A DNA stretch of 64,000 nucleotides from Actinobacillus indolicus. GTDB lineage: Bacteria; Pseudomonadota; Gammaproteobacteria; Enterobacterales; Pasteurellaceae. The notes below the pieces were generated by a model, which saw nothing but the letters and a program-made list of their open reading frames with translations, searched no databases and was not told where the DNA came from. The stretch spans positions 620,001 through 684,000 of the forward strand of contig NZ_CP038145.1 in the NCBI RefSeq assembly GCF_004519515.1, read 5' to 3'. Positions 34,908 to 44,692 of the stretch are shown in pieces (positions within the stretch are counted from its first letter, which is position 1; the number at the start of each line of letters is the position of its first letter). The translations under genes and the position numbers were made by a program.

Positions 34908-35447
34908 ATGCAAAGACTAACAAAAATTAAACTTGTGATTACCGATGTGGACGGTGTACTTACTGATGGGAGCTTATATTATTCTGAAAATGGCGAAGCA
35001 TTAAAATACTTCAATGTGAAAGACGGTTTAGGGATCAAAATGCTCCTTGCTTGTGGTATTCAAGTTGCCGTGCTGTCAGGTGGTGACACCCCGATTTTAC
35101 GCCGTCGTATTAAAGATTTAGGTATTCCCCTTTTCCAACTTGGCAAAATGTCTAAACGTGATGCCTGTTTTGAATTAATGCAACAAGCGGGGGTTTCAGC
35201 CGAAGAAACTGCATTTTTAGGCGATGATACGCTGGACTTACCTGCATTTGAAGTCTGTGGATTAGCGGTTGCTGTGGGCGATGCCTTTGATTATGTCAAA
35301 AATCAGGCTGATTTAGTCTTAACGCGTAAAGGCGGACATTCCGCATTCCGTGAGCTTTCCGATATGATTTTAAAAGCCCAAGGCAAAGAAGAAGTTTATG
35401 CCACTGCAGATGGGTTTATGAAAGTGGTTCATCAGATGGCGCAATAA
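34908..35447 (+). CDS. kdsC: KDO-8-phosphate phosphatase
   Basis: 179-residue haloacid-dehalogenase phosphatase without a cap domain. The catalytic aspartates are D13 and D15 in ITDVDGVLTDG, with SGGDTP, and AFLGDDTLDLP carrying the metal ligands. It makes free KDO from KDO 8-phosphate, the step after KdsA (encoded at 19419). A stand-alone gene with its own promoter and terminator. Confidence 0.95.
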   Translation: MQRLTKIKLVITDVDGVLTDGSLYYSENGEALKYFNVKDGLGIKMLLACGIQVAVLSGGDTPILRRRIKDLGIPLFQLGKMSKRDACFELMQQAGVSAEETAFLGDDTLDLPAFEVCGLAVAVGDAFDYVKNQADLVLTRKGGHSAFRELSDMILKAQGKEEVYATADGFMKVVHQMAQ

Positions 35448-35450
35448 ATA

Positions 35451-35467
35451 AGGGGCATTTAGCCCCT
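35451..35467. terminator. Terminator between convergent kdsC and parE
   Basis: AGGGGC-ATTTA-GCCCCT, a 6-bp stem followed by ATCTTTATAT. It lies three bases after the kdsC stop codon. Confidence 0.65.
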
Positions 35468-35471
35468 ATCT

Positions 35472-37379
35472 TTATATATCTAAATCTGCTTCATCACCAC
35501 GGTTTTGCAACCATTGCTTTCTATCTTCCGCTCGCTTTTTAGCAAGTAGCATATCCATTAATTCAAAGGTAGAAGTACTTTCTTCTTCACTTTGCTCTTC
35601 CAGAACTAATTGAACTAAACGGCGAGTACTCGGATTCATCGTAGTTTCACGTAGCTGTTCAGGGTTCATTTCACCCAATCCTTTAAAGCGTTGAACGTTT
35701 GGCGTGCCTTTTTTCTTTGCAAGGCGAGCCAAAATGCTCTCTTTTTCTGCTTCATCTAACGCATAATGCACTTCATCCTTACCAATATCAATACGATAAA
35801 GCGGTGGCATTGCTACATACACATGCCCATTCTTCACTAAGGTAGGGAAATGGCGTAGAAATAACGCACACAGTAATGTTGCGATGTGCAATCCATCCGA
35901 ATCCGCATCAGCAAGAATACAGACTTTACCGTAACGTAGCTGACTTAAATCGTCATTATCGGGATCGATACCTAATGCAACAGCAATATCATGCACTTCC
36001 GTTGAAGCTAAAACTTGATCGGGAGACACTTCCCAAGTATTTAAAATTTTTCCTCTCAAAGGCAAGATCGCTTGAAACTCTTTATCTCTCGCTTTCTTCG
36101 CTGAACCGCCCGCAGAATCCCCTTCGACTAAGAACAATTCGGTCCGTGTAATATCTTGGGAGTTACAATCTGCTAATTTACCAGGGAGCGCTGGACCATT
36201 TACTAATTTTTTACGAACAACTTTCTTTTCTGCTTGTAAACGTCTCTGAGCAGAGCTAATTGCCATTTCCGCCAGTTGTTCGGCAACTTGGACATTTTGG
36301 TTTAGCCATAAACTAAAGGCATCTTTTACACTATTTTCAACATAACTCGCCGCTTGTCGTGATGATAAACGCTCTTTGGTTTGCCCTGCAAACTGTGGCT
36401 CTTGCATTTTAAGCGATAGCACATAGCAACAACGCCCCCAAACATCATCGGCAGTTAATTTGACACCTTTAGGCAACAGATTTCTAAAATCACAAAATTC
36501 AGCCATCGCCTTAAATAAACCTTGACGCAAGCCATTGACGTGCGTACCGCCAAGAGCCGTTGGAATCAAGTTTACATAGCTTTCATTGATCTGATCGCCA
36601 CCCTCTGTGAGCCAGCTTAACGCCCAACTCACTGCTTCAGTTTCGCCAACAACTTCACCAACAAATAGTGGATTTGGCAGATATTCATATTCTTTTAATG
36701 CATCTGTTAAATAATCACGCAAGCCATCTTCGTAGTACCACGTTTCTTGGGTGTTGTTGATATGGTCGATAAAATTGATGGTTAATTTAGGGCAAAGTAC
36801 CGCCTTGGCTCGCAATAGATGACGTAGGCGACTAACCGAAAACTTCGGCGAATCAAAATATTTTGGATTTGGATAAAAGCGAACCGTTGTGCCCGTTTGG
36901 CGTTTTGGACAAGTACCGATCACTTTCAACTCTTCCACTTTAACGCCATTTGCAAAAGCAATAGTATAAATCTCACCATTACGTTTAATAGTGATCTCCA
37001 CCCTTTCAGAAAGGGCATTTACAACGGAAATCCCTACGCCGTGCAAACCGCCTGAAAAGGTGTAATTTTTATTGGAGAACTTACCGCCTGCGTGCAGTTT
37101 TGTCAGGATAAGTTCCACCCCCGAAATTTTTTCCGTCGAGTGAATATCAACAGGCATACCCCGTCCATTATCAACGACTTCAAGAGAATTATCGCTATGT
37201 AAGATCACATCAATTTGATTAGCAAAGCCTGATAACGCTTCATCAACACTGTTATCAATTACTTCTTGCCCTAAGTGATTTGGACGAGTGGTATCAGTGT
37301 ACATACCTGGGCGAAGTTGCACAGGTTCAAGATCTTTGAGAACGGTAATTTCATCAGCACCGTAGCGTTTTTCAGACAT
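35472..37379 (-). CDS. parE: DNA topoisomerase IV subunit B
   Basis: 635 residues (630 in E. coli). The GHKL ATPase domain shows the ATP site glutamate/asparagine region IDNSVDEALSG, VVDNGRGMPV and SGGLHGVGISVVNAL. The TOPRIM domain has LVEGDSAGGSAKKARD and ILADADSDG. The C-terminal part has RFKGLGEMNPEQL. With ParC it decatenates daughter chromosomes. parC is not in the window. Leftward and alone. Confidence 0.95.
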   Translation of the reverse strand: MSEKRYGADEITVLKDLEPVQLRPGMYTDTTRPNHLGQEVIDNSVDEALSGFANQIDVILHSDNSLEVVDNGRGMPVDIHSTEKISGVELILTKLHAGGKFSNKNYTFSGGLHGVGISVVNALSERVEITIKRNGEIYTIAFANGVKVEELKVIGTCPKRQTGTTVRFYPNPKYFDSPKFSVSRLRHLLRAKAVLCPKLTINFIDHINNTQETWYYEDGLRDYLTDALKEYEYLPNPLFVGEVVGETEAVSWALSWLTEGGDQINESYVNLIPTALGGTHVNGLRQGLFKAMAEFCDFRNLLPKGVKLTADDVWGRCCYVLSLKMQEPQFAGQTKERLSSRQAASYVENSVKDAFSLWLNQNVQVAEQLAEMAISSAQRRLQAEKKVVRKKLVNGPALPGKLADCNSQDITRTELFLVEGDSAGGSAKKARDKEFQAILPLRGKILNTWEVSPDQVLASTEVHDIAVALGIDPDNDDLSQLRYGKVCILADADSDGLHIATLLCALFLRHFPTLVKNGHVYVAMPPLYRIDIGKDEVHYALDEAEKESILARLAKKKGTPNVQRFKGLGEMNPEQLRETTMNPSTRRLVQLVLEEQSEEESTSTFELMDMLLAKKRAEDRKQWLQNRGDEADLDI

Positions 37380-37462
37380 AGTAGAGCTCTTATAATCAAT
37401 TAATGTAAATAAAAACAGGGGGGAATTTTAACGAATTTCTGCCAATGGCTCAACTTAAAACA

Positions 37463-37520
37463 GCAAGCGGTTAGTTTCAGTGACTTTTTTGCAAAAAATT
37501 AGGCAAATCCTACCGCTTGC
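37463..37520. repeat. Inverted pair of uptake-signal variants between parE and cueR
   Basis: GCAAGCGGT (37463-37471) and ACCGCTTGC (37512-37520) are mirror images around TTTTTTGCAAAAAATTAGGC. The right arm touches the cueR stop codon, so the dyad could end cueR transcription. Confidence 0.7.
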
Positions 37521-37906
37521 TACTGTTGTAATCCTTTTAAAATCGCACATTCCGATTTCTCATTACCACAACAAGAACGATTCCAACTTTGCAATAAATT
37601 CAACATTGCTTGTAAATCGGCAATCTTATCTTGCAATTCAATAATGTGCTGTTCTGTCAATTTTTTCACATCACGGCTTGCTCTATTTGGATCATCATTT
37701 AACTTTAATAATTCTCCGATCTGTTGAAGGGAAAAGCCGACTTTACGGGCATTGCTAATAAAATGTAACCGCTCTACGTCTTTTTCCGAATAAAGACGGT
37801 AACCCGACTCACTGCGTTGAGCATGCGGTAGTAGTCCTGCTTTTTCATAATCACGAATCTGTTTGGCGGTTAATCCTGATAATTTTGCTGCTTGGCTGAT
37901 ATTCAT
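37520..37906 (-). CDS. cueR: Copper-responsive MerR-family regulator CueR
   Basis: 128 residues. The N-terminal winged helix (MNISQAAKLSGLTAKQIRDY, then YEKAGLLPH and RSESGYRLY) is MerR type. The C-terminal metal loop has C112 and C120, the two Cu(I) ligands of E. coli CueR at the same numbers, with an extra C113. It is divergent from copZ-copA, and a MerR-type promoter lies in the gap. It should twist this promoter into activity when Cu(I) binds. Confidence 0.93.
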   Translation of the reverse strand: MNISQAAKLSGLTAKQIRDYEKAGLLPHAQRSESGYRLYSEKDVERLHFISNARKVGFSLQQIGELLKLNDDPNRASRDVKKLTEQHIIELQDKIADLQAMLNLLQSWNRSCCGNEKSECAILKGLQQ

Positions 37907-37911
37907 AACAC

Positions 37912-37942
37912 TTGACCTTCACCTAGGGTAAAGGTTTATTAT
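37912..37942 (+). promoter_or_regulatory. CueR-type promoter of copZ-copA
   Basis: -35 TTGACC (37912-37917) and -10 TATTAT (37937-37942) are separated by 19 bp, the long spacing of MerR-controlled promoters. The operator ACCTTCACC-TAG-GGTAAAGGT (37915-37935) is a near-perfect dyad (8 of 9 bp) between them. Confidence 0.85.
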
Positions 37943-37977
37943 GCACTTAATTTATTCAAATACAAAAGGAAAATAAA

Positions 37978-38181
37978 ATGGCAACAATCACATTACAACT
38001 TGATGGCTTACATTGTGGCAATTGTGTGAAAAGTGTGGATAAAGCACTACGAGAATTACCAACGGTAAGCGACGTAAAAATTGATTTAGCAACCCAAATG
38101 GCTACTATTGAAAGTGAGGAACAGGCAAAAACCTTGATTGATGCTATTGTTGATATTGGCTTTGAGGCAAAAGAGGTATAA
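37978..38181 (+). CDS. copZ: Copper chaperone CopZ (HMA domain protein)
   Basis: 67 residues forming one heavy-metal-associated domain. The Cu(I) pair is C13-G-N-C16 in GLHCGNCVKSV. It would carry copper to CopA and perhaps to CueR in the cytoplasm. It lies four bases before copA, under the CueR-type promoter. AAGGAAAAT precedes the ATG. In E. coli a similar chaperone arises from copA by frameshifting; here it is a separate gene. Confidence 0.93.
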   Translation: MATITLQLDGLHCGNCVKSVDKALRELPTVSDVKIDLATQMATIESEEQAKTLIDAIVDIGFEAKEV

Positions 38182-38185
38182 ATCA

Positions 38186-40333
38186 ATGTCACAAGAGCAA
38201 CAATTTTTACTCAACGGTTTGCATTGTGCGGCTTGTGTTCGACGTGTGGAAACGGTGATCGGACGATTAGCAGATGTGGAATATGTGTCAGTTAATTTAG
38301 CTGATCAAACTGCCTTTGTACAAGGCAAGGTCACGGCTGATTCGGTAGTACAAGCAGTGACGAAAATCGGTTTTGGTGCAGAATTACTAGAAAGCGAAGA
38401 GATTCGTCGAGCCAAACAACAAGCTCAAACTGCCACGCTCTTAACGCAGAAGCGTCGTCAATTTATCGTGGCATTAGCTGTCGGGGCAATCTTAATGACA
38501 TACGGTATGATATTCGGTATGTCACCGACCGTAGAAAATCGTCCGCTTTGGCTCGCTTGGGCGGCAATCACCGCCAGCACGATGTTTTTTAGCGGTAAGC
38601 ACTTCTTCACAGGAGCGTGGACAAGTCTAAAACATCGTGCTGCCACAATGGACACCCTGATTGCGATTAGCACAGGCGTTGCCTTTGTTTATTCGTTGTA
38701 TTTAACGCTGTTTCCACAACCTCATTCCCATTTGTACTATGAAGCTAGTGTGATGATCATCGGCTTTCTCAATTTGGGCAAATATCTTGAATTGAAAGCG
38801 AAACAGCGCTCATCGCTTGCCTTAGAAAAATTGTTGGATTTAGCACCACAACAAGCGGTTATTTTTGATGGGGAAATTGCAAAAACCATTTCGACTAAAG
38901 GAATCAAACCACAAATGCGGATTCAGGCACTTACAGGCGACAGATTTGCCGTGGACGGCGTGTTGCAGAGCGGTTCATTATGGGTAGATGAATCAATGCT
39001 CACAGGCGAGGCGTTACCTGTTGAGAAACGAGTAGGCGATAAAGTGCGAGCTGGAACTATTATCCAAGACGGAGCAGGTATTTATCTTGCCGAGCAAGTG
39101 GGTTCTCAAACTGCACTGGCTCGGATTATTTCTGCAGTCCGTCACGCACAATCCTCTAAACCACCCTTAGCGCAATGGGTCGATAAGGTTGCAGCGGTGT
39201 TTGTGCCTATTGTGGTGAGTATTGCCTTGTTCAGTGCATTAATTTGGTTGGTATTAGGTCAAGATTTTGCCTTTGCATTATCTATTTTCACAACAGTTTT
39301 AATCATTGCTTGCCCTTGTGCCTTAGGGCTGGCTATTCCACTTTCCACCATTGCAGGCGTTGCTCGTTCGGCTGAATTGGGTGTATTAGTGAGGAATATT
39401 GAAGCACTACAAGCAAGTAGTGAAATTGACACTTTGGTGTTTGACAAAACAGGAACGCTAACCACGGGCAAAATGCTGGTCACTAGAATTGAAGCCTTAG
39501 GCAATGTATCTGCTGACGAAGTATTACGTTTAGCTAAAAGCCTTGAACAGCAGGCTGCCCATCCGATTGCTAAAGCGATTGTAAAATATCGCCCTGATCT
39601 GACCGCTTATCCTGCGAGTAACATAAAAGTTGCCAAAGGTTTAGGGATTTCAGCTCAAGTGGGTGAAGATAATGTAAAAGTCGGTAATCGGCAATTTGTT
39701 GCTTCTGACCTTTGTGAAGAGCAAGATTTGGCTACGCAAGTTTTTGTTTCACTCAATGAACAGGTTATTGGCGTGATCTATTTGCAAGATCAACTTCGTC
39801 CTGAAAGCCAAGCGGTTATTACACAATTTAAACAGCAGGGCTATCGCTGCATAATGCTCACGGGCGACCGCCAAGCTACAGCAAACTATTATGCCGAAAC
39901 ATTGGGCTTAGATGAAGTGATTGCAGAAGTGTTGCCGGAGCAGAAAGCTGAACAAATAACGAAGCTACAGCAGCAAGGGAGAAAAGTGGCAATGATCGGT
40001 GACGGAATTAATGACTCCCCTGCATTAGCTCAAGCGAATGTTGGTGTTGCAATGTACAATGGTAGTGAAATTGCGATAGAAACTGCGGATCTTTCATTAA
40101 TGCAATCGGGCTTGCAACCACTAGCAGCAATTTTGCCCTTCTCAAAACAAGTTGTACAAAATATGAAACAGAGCCTGTTTGGTGCCTTTATTTACAATAT
40201 CATTTCCATTCCAATCGCTTGCGGTGTGCTTTATCCTTTTACTGGCTGGTTATTAAATCCAATGATTGCAGCTGTAGCTATGGCATTGTCGTCTGTGACA
40301 GTCGTGTTTAACAGCCAGCGATTGTTAAAATAA
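38186..40333 (+). CDS. copA: Copper-exporting P1B-type ATPase CopA
   Basis: 715 residues from the chosen start, with one N-terminal HMA domain (C14-A-A-C17), where E. coli CopA has two. The membrane copper site CPC is at 376-378 (IIACPCALGLA), the phosphorylation site D420 in DKTGT, the actuator loop LTGEALP and the hinge GDGINDSPALA. It pumps Cu(I) out of the cytoplasm. The open frame starts earlier inside copZ, but ATG 38186 gives the natural HMA start. The missing second HMA domain is made up for by the separate CopZ. Confidence 0.95.
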   Translation: MSQEQQFLLNGLHCAACVRRVETVIGRLADVEYVSVNLADQTAFVQGKVTADSVVQAVTKIGFGAELLESEEIRRAKQQAQTATLLTQKRRQFIVALAVGAILMTYGMIFGMSPTVENRPLWLAWAAITASTMFFSGKHFFTGAWTSLKHRAATMDTLIAISTGVAFVYSLYLTLFPQPHSHLYYEASVMIIGFLNLGKYLELKAKQRSSLALEKLLDLAPQQAVIFDGEIAKTISTKGIKPQMRIQALTGDRFAVDGVLQSGSLWVDESMLTGEALPVEKRVGDKVRAGTIIQDGAGIYLAEQVGSQTALARIISAVRHAQSSKPPLAQWVDKVAAVFVPIVVSIALFSALIWLVLGQDFAFALSIFTTVLIIACPCALGLAIPLSTIAGVARSAELGVLVRNIEALQASSEIDTLVFDKTGTLTTGKMLVTRIEALGNVSADEVLRLAKSLEQQAAHPIAKAIVKYRPDLTAYPASNIKVAKGLGISAQVGEDNVKVGNRQFVASDLCEEQDLATQVFVSLNEQVIGVIYLQDQLRPESQAVITQFKQQGYRCIMLTGDRQATANYYAETLGLDEVIAEVLPEQKAEQITKLQQQGRKVAMIGDGINDSPALAQANVGVAMYNGSEIAIETADLSLMQSGLQPLAAILPFSKQVVQNMKQSLFGAFIYNIISIPIACGVLYPFTGWLLNPMIAAVAMALSSVTVVFNSQRLLK

Positions 40334-40335
40334 CA

Positions 40336-40370
40336 AAAAGGCTTAAAATCTATCTGATTTTAAGCCTTTT
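40336..40370. terminator. Bidirectional terminator between copA and lpxC
   Basis: AAAAGGCTTAAAATC-TATCT-GATTTTAAGCCTTTT, a 15-bp perfect stem with A and T ends, between convergent genes. Confidence 0.92.
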
Positions 40371-40387
40371 ATTTGTTTCGTTTTCAA

Positions 40388-41308
40388 TTAAATAAATACT
40401 TGTTCTGTAACTTGGTAACCTTGTGGCACTTCTGCTTTATCTTCAAAGGTAACAAATTCCCAAGCATTTTCATTCGCTAAAACTGCACGTAGTAACTTAT
40501 TGTTTAAACCATGACCTGATTTATAGGCTTTGAAGTCGCCTAAAATATTGTAGCCACACATAAATAAATCACCGACAGCATCTAACATTTTATGGCGAAC
40601 AAGTTCGTCTTTAAAACGTAAGCCTTCTTCATTCAAAATACGATATTCATCTAAAACAATCGCATTATCAAGGCTACCACCTAACGCTAAACCAATTGAT
40701 TGAAGATATTCAACATCTTTCATAAAGGTAAAGGTTCTAGCACGGCTTAACTGTTGAATAAAGTGCTGTGCTGAAAATTCCATTTTGTAATTACGCACTT
40801 CTTTGGTGATCATTGGGTGCGTAAAATCAATGGTAAAATCTAATTTAAGACCGTGATTGTATGGTTTAAATTCAGCCCATTTATCGCCTTCTTCTACTCG
40901 TACATTTTCTTTAATACGAATAAATGTCTTCGGCGCATTCTGCTCTTCAATACCTGCATCTAACAATAGATAGATAAAAGGACTTGAGCTACCATCCATA
41001 ATTGGAATTTCAGGTGCATCAACTTCTACAATTAAGTTATCTAAACCTAACGCAGACATTGCCGCATTTAAGTGTTCAACTGTCGAAATACGCACACCTT
41101 CATCGTTGATCATACAAGTACAAAGGGTTGTATCACGGATAGAATCAGCGCTTGCAGGGAAATAAACGACAGGATCAAGATCTGTTCTTGCGTAAATAAT
41201 CCCTGTATTTGCAGGTGCTGGGCGTAACGTTAAGGTGACTTTCTTGCCACTGTGCAAGCCAATACCTGTTACTTTTGCTGCTTGTTTAAGGGTTCTTTGT
41301 TTAATCAT
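40388..41308 (-). CDS. lpxC: UDP-3-O-acyl-N-acetylglucosamine deacetylase
   Basis: Zinc enzyme for the committed step of lipid A synthesis, 306 residues (305 in E. coli). Zinc ligands are H79 (STVEHLNAAMS), H239 and D243 (RHKMLDAVGDL). The substrate loop and FxxHG-like end region (YKSGHGLNNKLL) are present. It ends the dcw cluster 25 bp after ftsZ, as in most gammaproteobacteria. Confidence 0.97.
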   Translation of the reverse strand: MIKQRTLKQAAKVTGIGLHSGKKVTLTLRPAPANTGIIYARTDLDPVVYFPASADSIRDTTLCTCMINDEGVRISTVEHLNAAMSALGLDNLIVEVDAPEIPIMDGSSSPFIYLLLDAGIEEQNAPKTFIRIKENVRVEEGDKWAEFKPYNHGLKLDFTIDFTHPMITKEVRNYKMEFSAQHFIQQLSRARTFTFMKDVEYLQSIGLALGGSLDNAIVLDEYRILNEEGLRFKDELVRHKMLDAVGDLFMCGYNILGDFKAYKSGHGLNNKLLRAVLANENAWEFVTFEDKAEVPQGYQVTEQVFI

Positions 41309-41333
41309 ATCGTTTCCTTATTTCCCGAAATGG

Positions 41334-42566
41334 TTATTGACCATTTCTCATAAACCCAGGGATTGAGTTTGGCGAAAAGACCTGAGCTGTATCTACTTGC
41401 TGTGGTCTTGGCGCAGTTTGCTGAACCTGTTGTGGTTGCTGATGCATTTGATGAGTAGCATATTGGTTTTGGTTTGAATAACCACCACCCATATTATTCA
41501 TAAAATCAGGCTGACGGCCACCAACAAATCCATTATTAACTACAGGTTGCTGAGGAATATCAGCTCGTCCTTGTACACCTGGAATTTTTGGCATTTCTTC
41601 TGGCTGGCCAATACCTGTTGCAACTAATGTTACACGGATTTGACCTTCCATTTCTGGATAGAATGCCGAACCAAAGATAATAGCCGCATCTGGATCAGCA
41701 AAACTTGTTACATATTCCATGATAGTATTGACTTCTGCAAGTTCAATATCATATCCAGAAGAAATGTTAACAAGGATACCTTTAGCGCCAGATAAATCCA
41801 CATCTTCTAATAATGGGCTTGCTACCGCTTCTTTTGCGGCATTCTCAGCACGGTTTTCACCATCTGCAATACCTGTTCCCATCATCGCTCTACCCATTTC
41901 AGACATCACTTTTTTCACGTCAGCAAAGTCAACGTTTACTAAACCTTCAGAGGTAATCATATCTGTAATACCTAATACAGCATTACGTAATACATCATTT
42001 GCGACACCAAAAGCTTCATTAAACTTCACATTTTTTGGTAAAACTTTTAATAATTTGTCATTTTGGATAATAATGAGAGAATCTACATGTTTTGCAAGTT
42101 CACGGATACCTTGTTCTGCATATCCTGAACGTTTTTTACCTTCAAAAGAGAATGGTTTTGTAACAATACCGACAGTTAAAGCCCCTTTGCTTTTTGCAAT
42201 TTCAGCAATAACAGGCGCAGCACCAGTACCTGAACCACCGCCCATGCCAGCCGCGATAAAGACCATATCCGCACCATCAATCATATTGCTTAGTGCTTCA
42301 CGATCTTCCTCTGCTGCTTGGTGCCCTACATTTGGATCGCCACCTGCACCTAAACCTTTAGTTAATGTAGCACCTATTTGAATCGTATTACGTACAGAGC
42401 TACTACGTAATACTTGAGCATCTGTATTTACAGAAAAAAATTCAACACTACCAACATCAGATTGAGTACTACTGACCATGTGGTTTAATGCGTTACCGCC
42501 ACCGCCACCAACACCGATAACTTTGATGACCGCATCTTGCGTTGCTTCAAAAATAGGTTCAAACAT
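41334..42566 (-). CDS. ftsZ: Cell-division GTPase FtsZ
   Basis: Tubulin homologue that forms the Z ring, 410 residues. The GTP signature GGGSGTG lies at 109-115 and the T7 loop NVDFADVK near 210. After residue 320 comes a Gln/Asn-rich unstructured linker with a glutamine/histidine run (YATHQMHQQPQQVQQ). The C-terminal peptide SIPGFMRNGQ resembles the conserved tail that binds FtsA and ZipA, though with GFM in place of AFL. A long antisense frame over this gene (41719-42381) is a shadow. Lies between ftsA and lpxC. Confidence 0.97.
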   Translation of the reverse strand: MFEPIFEATQDAVIKVIGVGGGGGNALNHMVSSTQSDVGSVEFFSVNTDAQVLRSSSVRNTIQIGATLTKGLGAGGDPNVGHQAAEEDREALSNMIDGADMVFIAAGMGGGSGTGAAPVIAEIAKSKGALTVGIVTKPFSFEGKKRSGYAEQGIRELAKHVDSLIIIQNDKLLKVLPKNVKFNEAFGVANDVLRNAVLGITDMITSEGLVNVDFADVKKVMSEMGRAMMGTGIADGENRAENAAKEAVASPLLEDVDLSGAKGILVNISSGYDIELAEVNTIMEYVTSFADPDAAIIFGSAFYPEMEGQIRVTLVATGIGQPEEMPKIPGVQGRADIPQQPVVNNGFVGGRQPDFMNNMGGGYSNQNQYATHQMHQQPQQVQQTAPRPQQVDTAQVFSPNSIPGFMRNGQ

Positions 42567-42608
42567 TTGTGATTCTCCCTAAAGGCATAATTCTTTTATT
42601 AATGCCCA

Positions 42609-43886
42609 CTAAAAACTTGTTTTTATCCAATTATATGCTTTTTTAGCACCATTACTTACTATATCAATGATACCGCCAATACTGCCATCTGCTTTACCGC
42701 TTGGGCTACTATCAGCATCATTGTAGTGACTATATTGTAATAATCCTAATACTGTGGCGTATGATGGCTTATTTACGTAGTCGGTTAATCCCGTAATATT
42801 TAACGGATAACCTACTCGAACTTGTGATCCAAAGACAGATTTTGCACATTCTACAATATCTTCTATTTGAGAGCCACCACCTGTAAGCACAATTCCAGCA
42901 ATTAATTCTTGTTTTATGCCTTTTTGATATAATTCATTGCGTAATTGTGTTAATTCATGGGATACAACCCCTAATAAATCTTGATAACACTGCGATGTGA
43001 CTTTTGACAACTGCTCTTTAGTAAAAGTTCTTGATGTTCTTCCACCTAAACCCGCAAATTCAATTTTTTTCTCAGGGAAATGTGTTGGTGGAGAAATTGC
43101 GCTACCATGATGAACTTTAATCGTTTCCGCTTCTGGGCGAGAGGTTGCAAATACTTGAGCAATGTAATCGGTAACATTATTTCCGCCAAATGGGATAACT
43201 TTACTAAAACGTAAAGCACCATCCGTGTAAACGAGTACATCCATCGTACCGCCACCAATATCAATTAAACATACCCCTAGCTCTCTTTCATCGTCCGTTA
43301 ATACAGAATAACTTGAAGCAAGTCCTGAAAAAACAATTTGATCAATTTTTAATTTGCTACGCTCAACAGCATTTTTTAAGTTACGTAACCAATCATTATG
43401 ACAAGCAATCAGGTGAGCATGAGCTTGCAATCTCATCCCCGATAAACCAAGTGGATTTTTTGTAGCAGGTAATCTATCCACTTTATACTCTTGCGGAATA
43501 ATATGTAATGTTTCTAAGCCATCTGGAAGTTTAATGGAACGTGCAATATGAATCGCATTATCTAAATCCTGATCACTTACTGCGCCAGAGAGCGGAACTG
43601 TTCCACTTTCATTAAACGCAGTAATATGAGAGCCAGAAAGGGCTAACGTTACCCCCATAATTCGACACTCAGAAATAGATTCTGCTTCTTCAATCGCTCT
43701 TTGAATAGAGCTGACTACTGCATCTAAATCAACAACACCGCCACCATAAACGCCTTTAGATTGGCTAACACCCGAGCCAATCACATTAATCACACCATCA
43801 GGCAATACTTCACCCACGACGGCAACGACTTTATGAGTGCCGATTTCTAAACCAACGATAACTTTTGAGTCTGCTACTTTTGTCAT
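42609..43886 (-). CDS. ftsA: Cell-division protein FtsA
   Basis: Actin-like protein that ties FtsZ to the membrane, 425 residues. Nucleotide-binding stretches are VGLEIGTHKVVAVVGE, LIDIGGGTMDVLVY and GIVLTGGGSQIEDIV. The last residues (AYNWIKTSF) form the amphipathic membrane-targeting helix. It lies 26 bp after ftsQ and 42 bp before ftsZ, in the standard order. Confidence 0.96.
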   Translation of the reverse strand: MTKVADSKVIVGLEIGTHKVVAVVGEVLPDGVINVIGSGVSQSKGVYGGGVVDLDAVVSSIQRAIEEAESISECRIMGVTLALSGSHITAFNESGTVPLSGAVSDQDLDNAIHIARSIKLPDGLETLHIIPQEYKVDRLPATKNPLGLSGMRLQAHAHLIACHNDWLRNLKNAVERSKLKIDQIVFSGLASSYSVLTDDERELGVCLIDIGGGTMDVLVYTDGALRFSKVIPFGGNNVTDYIAQVFATSRPEAETIKVHHGSAISPPTHFPEKKIEFAGLGGRTSRTFTKEQLSKVTSQCYQDLLGVVSHELTQLRNELYQKGIKQELIAGIVLTGGGSQIEDIVECAKSVFGSQVRVGYPLNITGLTDYVNKPSYATVLGLLQYSHYNDADSSPSGKADGSIGGIIDIVSNGAKKAYNWIKTSF

Positions 43887-43912
43887 ATTAATTATGTTTG
43901 CAAGTTAATAAA

Positions 43913-44692
43913 TTATTGATTACTAAACCCTACGGATGCGCCATGTTCATAGCGTAAATCGACATAGGACAAACGTTTTCCTTCAGGAATTTCAATTTCA
44001 GGGAAAATTGTCACAAAACGATCAATCTTAGGCAACCAATCTCCTCGACCTAATCGAAGCTCTACGCCATTATCAAGACGAATTGTCCAAGACCCTCGAT
44101 TATCCATGGAAATGGAAGATAACGCTAAATTTCTCGCTTTTAAATCATTTTTTATTTTGTTCCACGCATCTAGAACAACCTTACCTTCTGAATCTGGTCC
44201 ATATAAAACAGGTAATCCCGTAGGATTAAAACGACCTGAAGGTAAACTAAACACCACTCCTTGTTCTGAAAGATATTCACTATTATTCCACAATGCAACG
44301 GGACGATGCTCTAATAATGTGAGGCTGAGTTTATCTGGATAAACTTTTCTCACAACAACATCTTTAATCCAAGAAAGCGATAAAAATTTATCTTTCACTT
44401 CTTGAATATCTTGTCCAAAATACCCTTTTAATATGGGTTCTTTTGATAATATTTCTCGAATATCATTATTCGTCGTAAATTGTGTTTTATGTGTCAATGC
44501 ATAAGAACGAATTGGGGTTTTATCCAAAGCCTGTAGCCAAGTTGTCCAATTCGCATAGACAATATACGCTAAAATTAAACCAACGAATACTAAGGCAGGC
44601 TTAAAAAAATTCAACCAATTAATAGGTGCTTTCGGTTTACTCGCTTTTGTGCGTATCACCGACGTTGGTTTCTTACGAAAAACCGCAACCAT
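43913..44692 (-). CDS. ftsQ: Cell-division protein FtsQ
   Basis: 259 residues. A basic cytoplasmic tail precedes one membrane span (PALVFVGLILAYIVYANW, about residues 32-49), then a POTRA domain (near 58-130) and the FtsQ beta domain. FtsQ recruits FtsB and FtsL in the periplasmic part of the divisome. The start codon overlaps the end of ddl by one base. Confidence 0.93.
   Translation of the reverse strand: MVAVFRKKPTSVIRTKASKPKAPINWLNFFKPALVFVGLILAYIVYANWTTWLQALDKTPIRSYALTHKTQFTTNNDIREILSKEPILKGYFGQDIQEVKDKFLSLSWIKDVVVRKVYPDKLSLTLLEHRPVALWNNSEYLSEQGVVFSLPSGRFNPTGLPVLYGPDSEGKVVLDAWNKIKNDLKARNLALSSISMDNRGSWTIRLDNGVELRLGRGDWLPKIDRFVTIFPEIEIPEGKRLSYVDLRYEHGASVGFSNQ

Noticed and set aside
41719..42381. 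220-codon open frame on the plus strand opposite ftsZ
   Set aside because: It mirrors the codon structure of ftsZ, has no good ribosome-binding site and gives a low-complexity Ser/Pro-rich translation. It is an antisense shadow.
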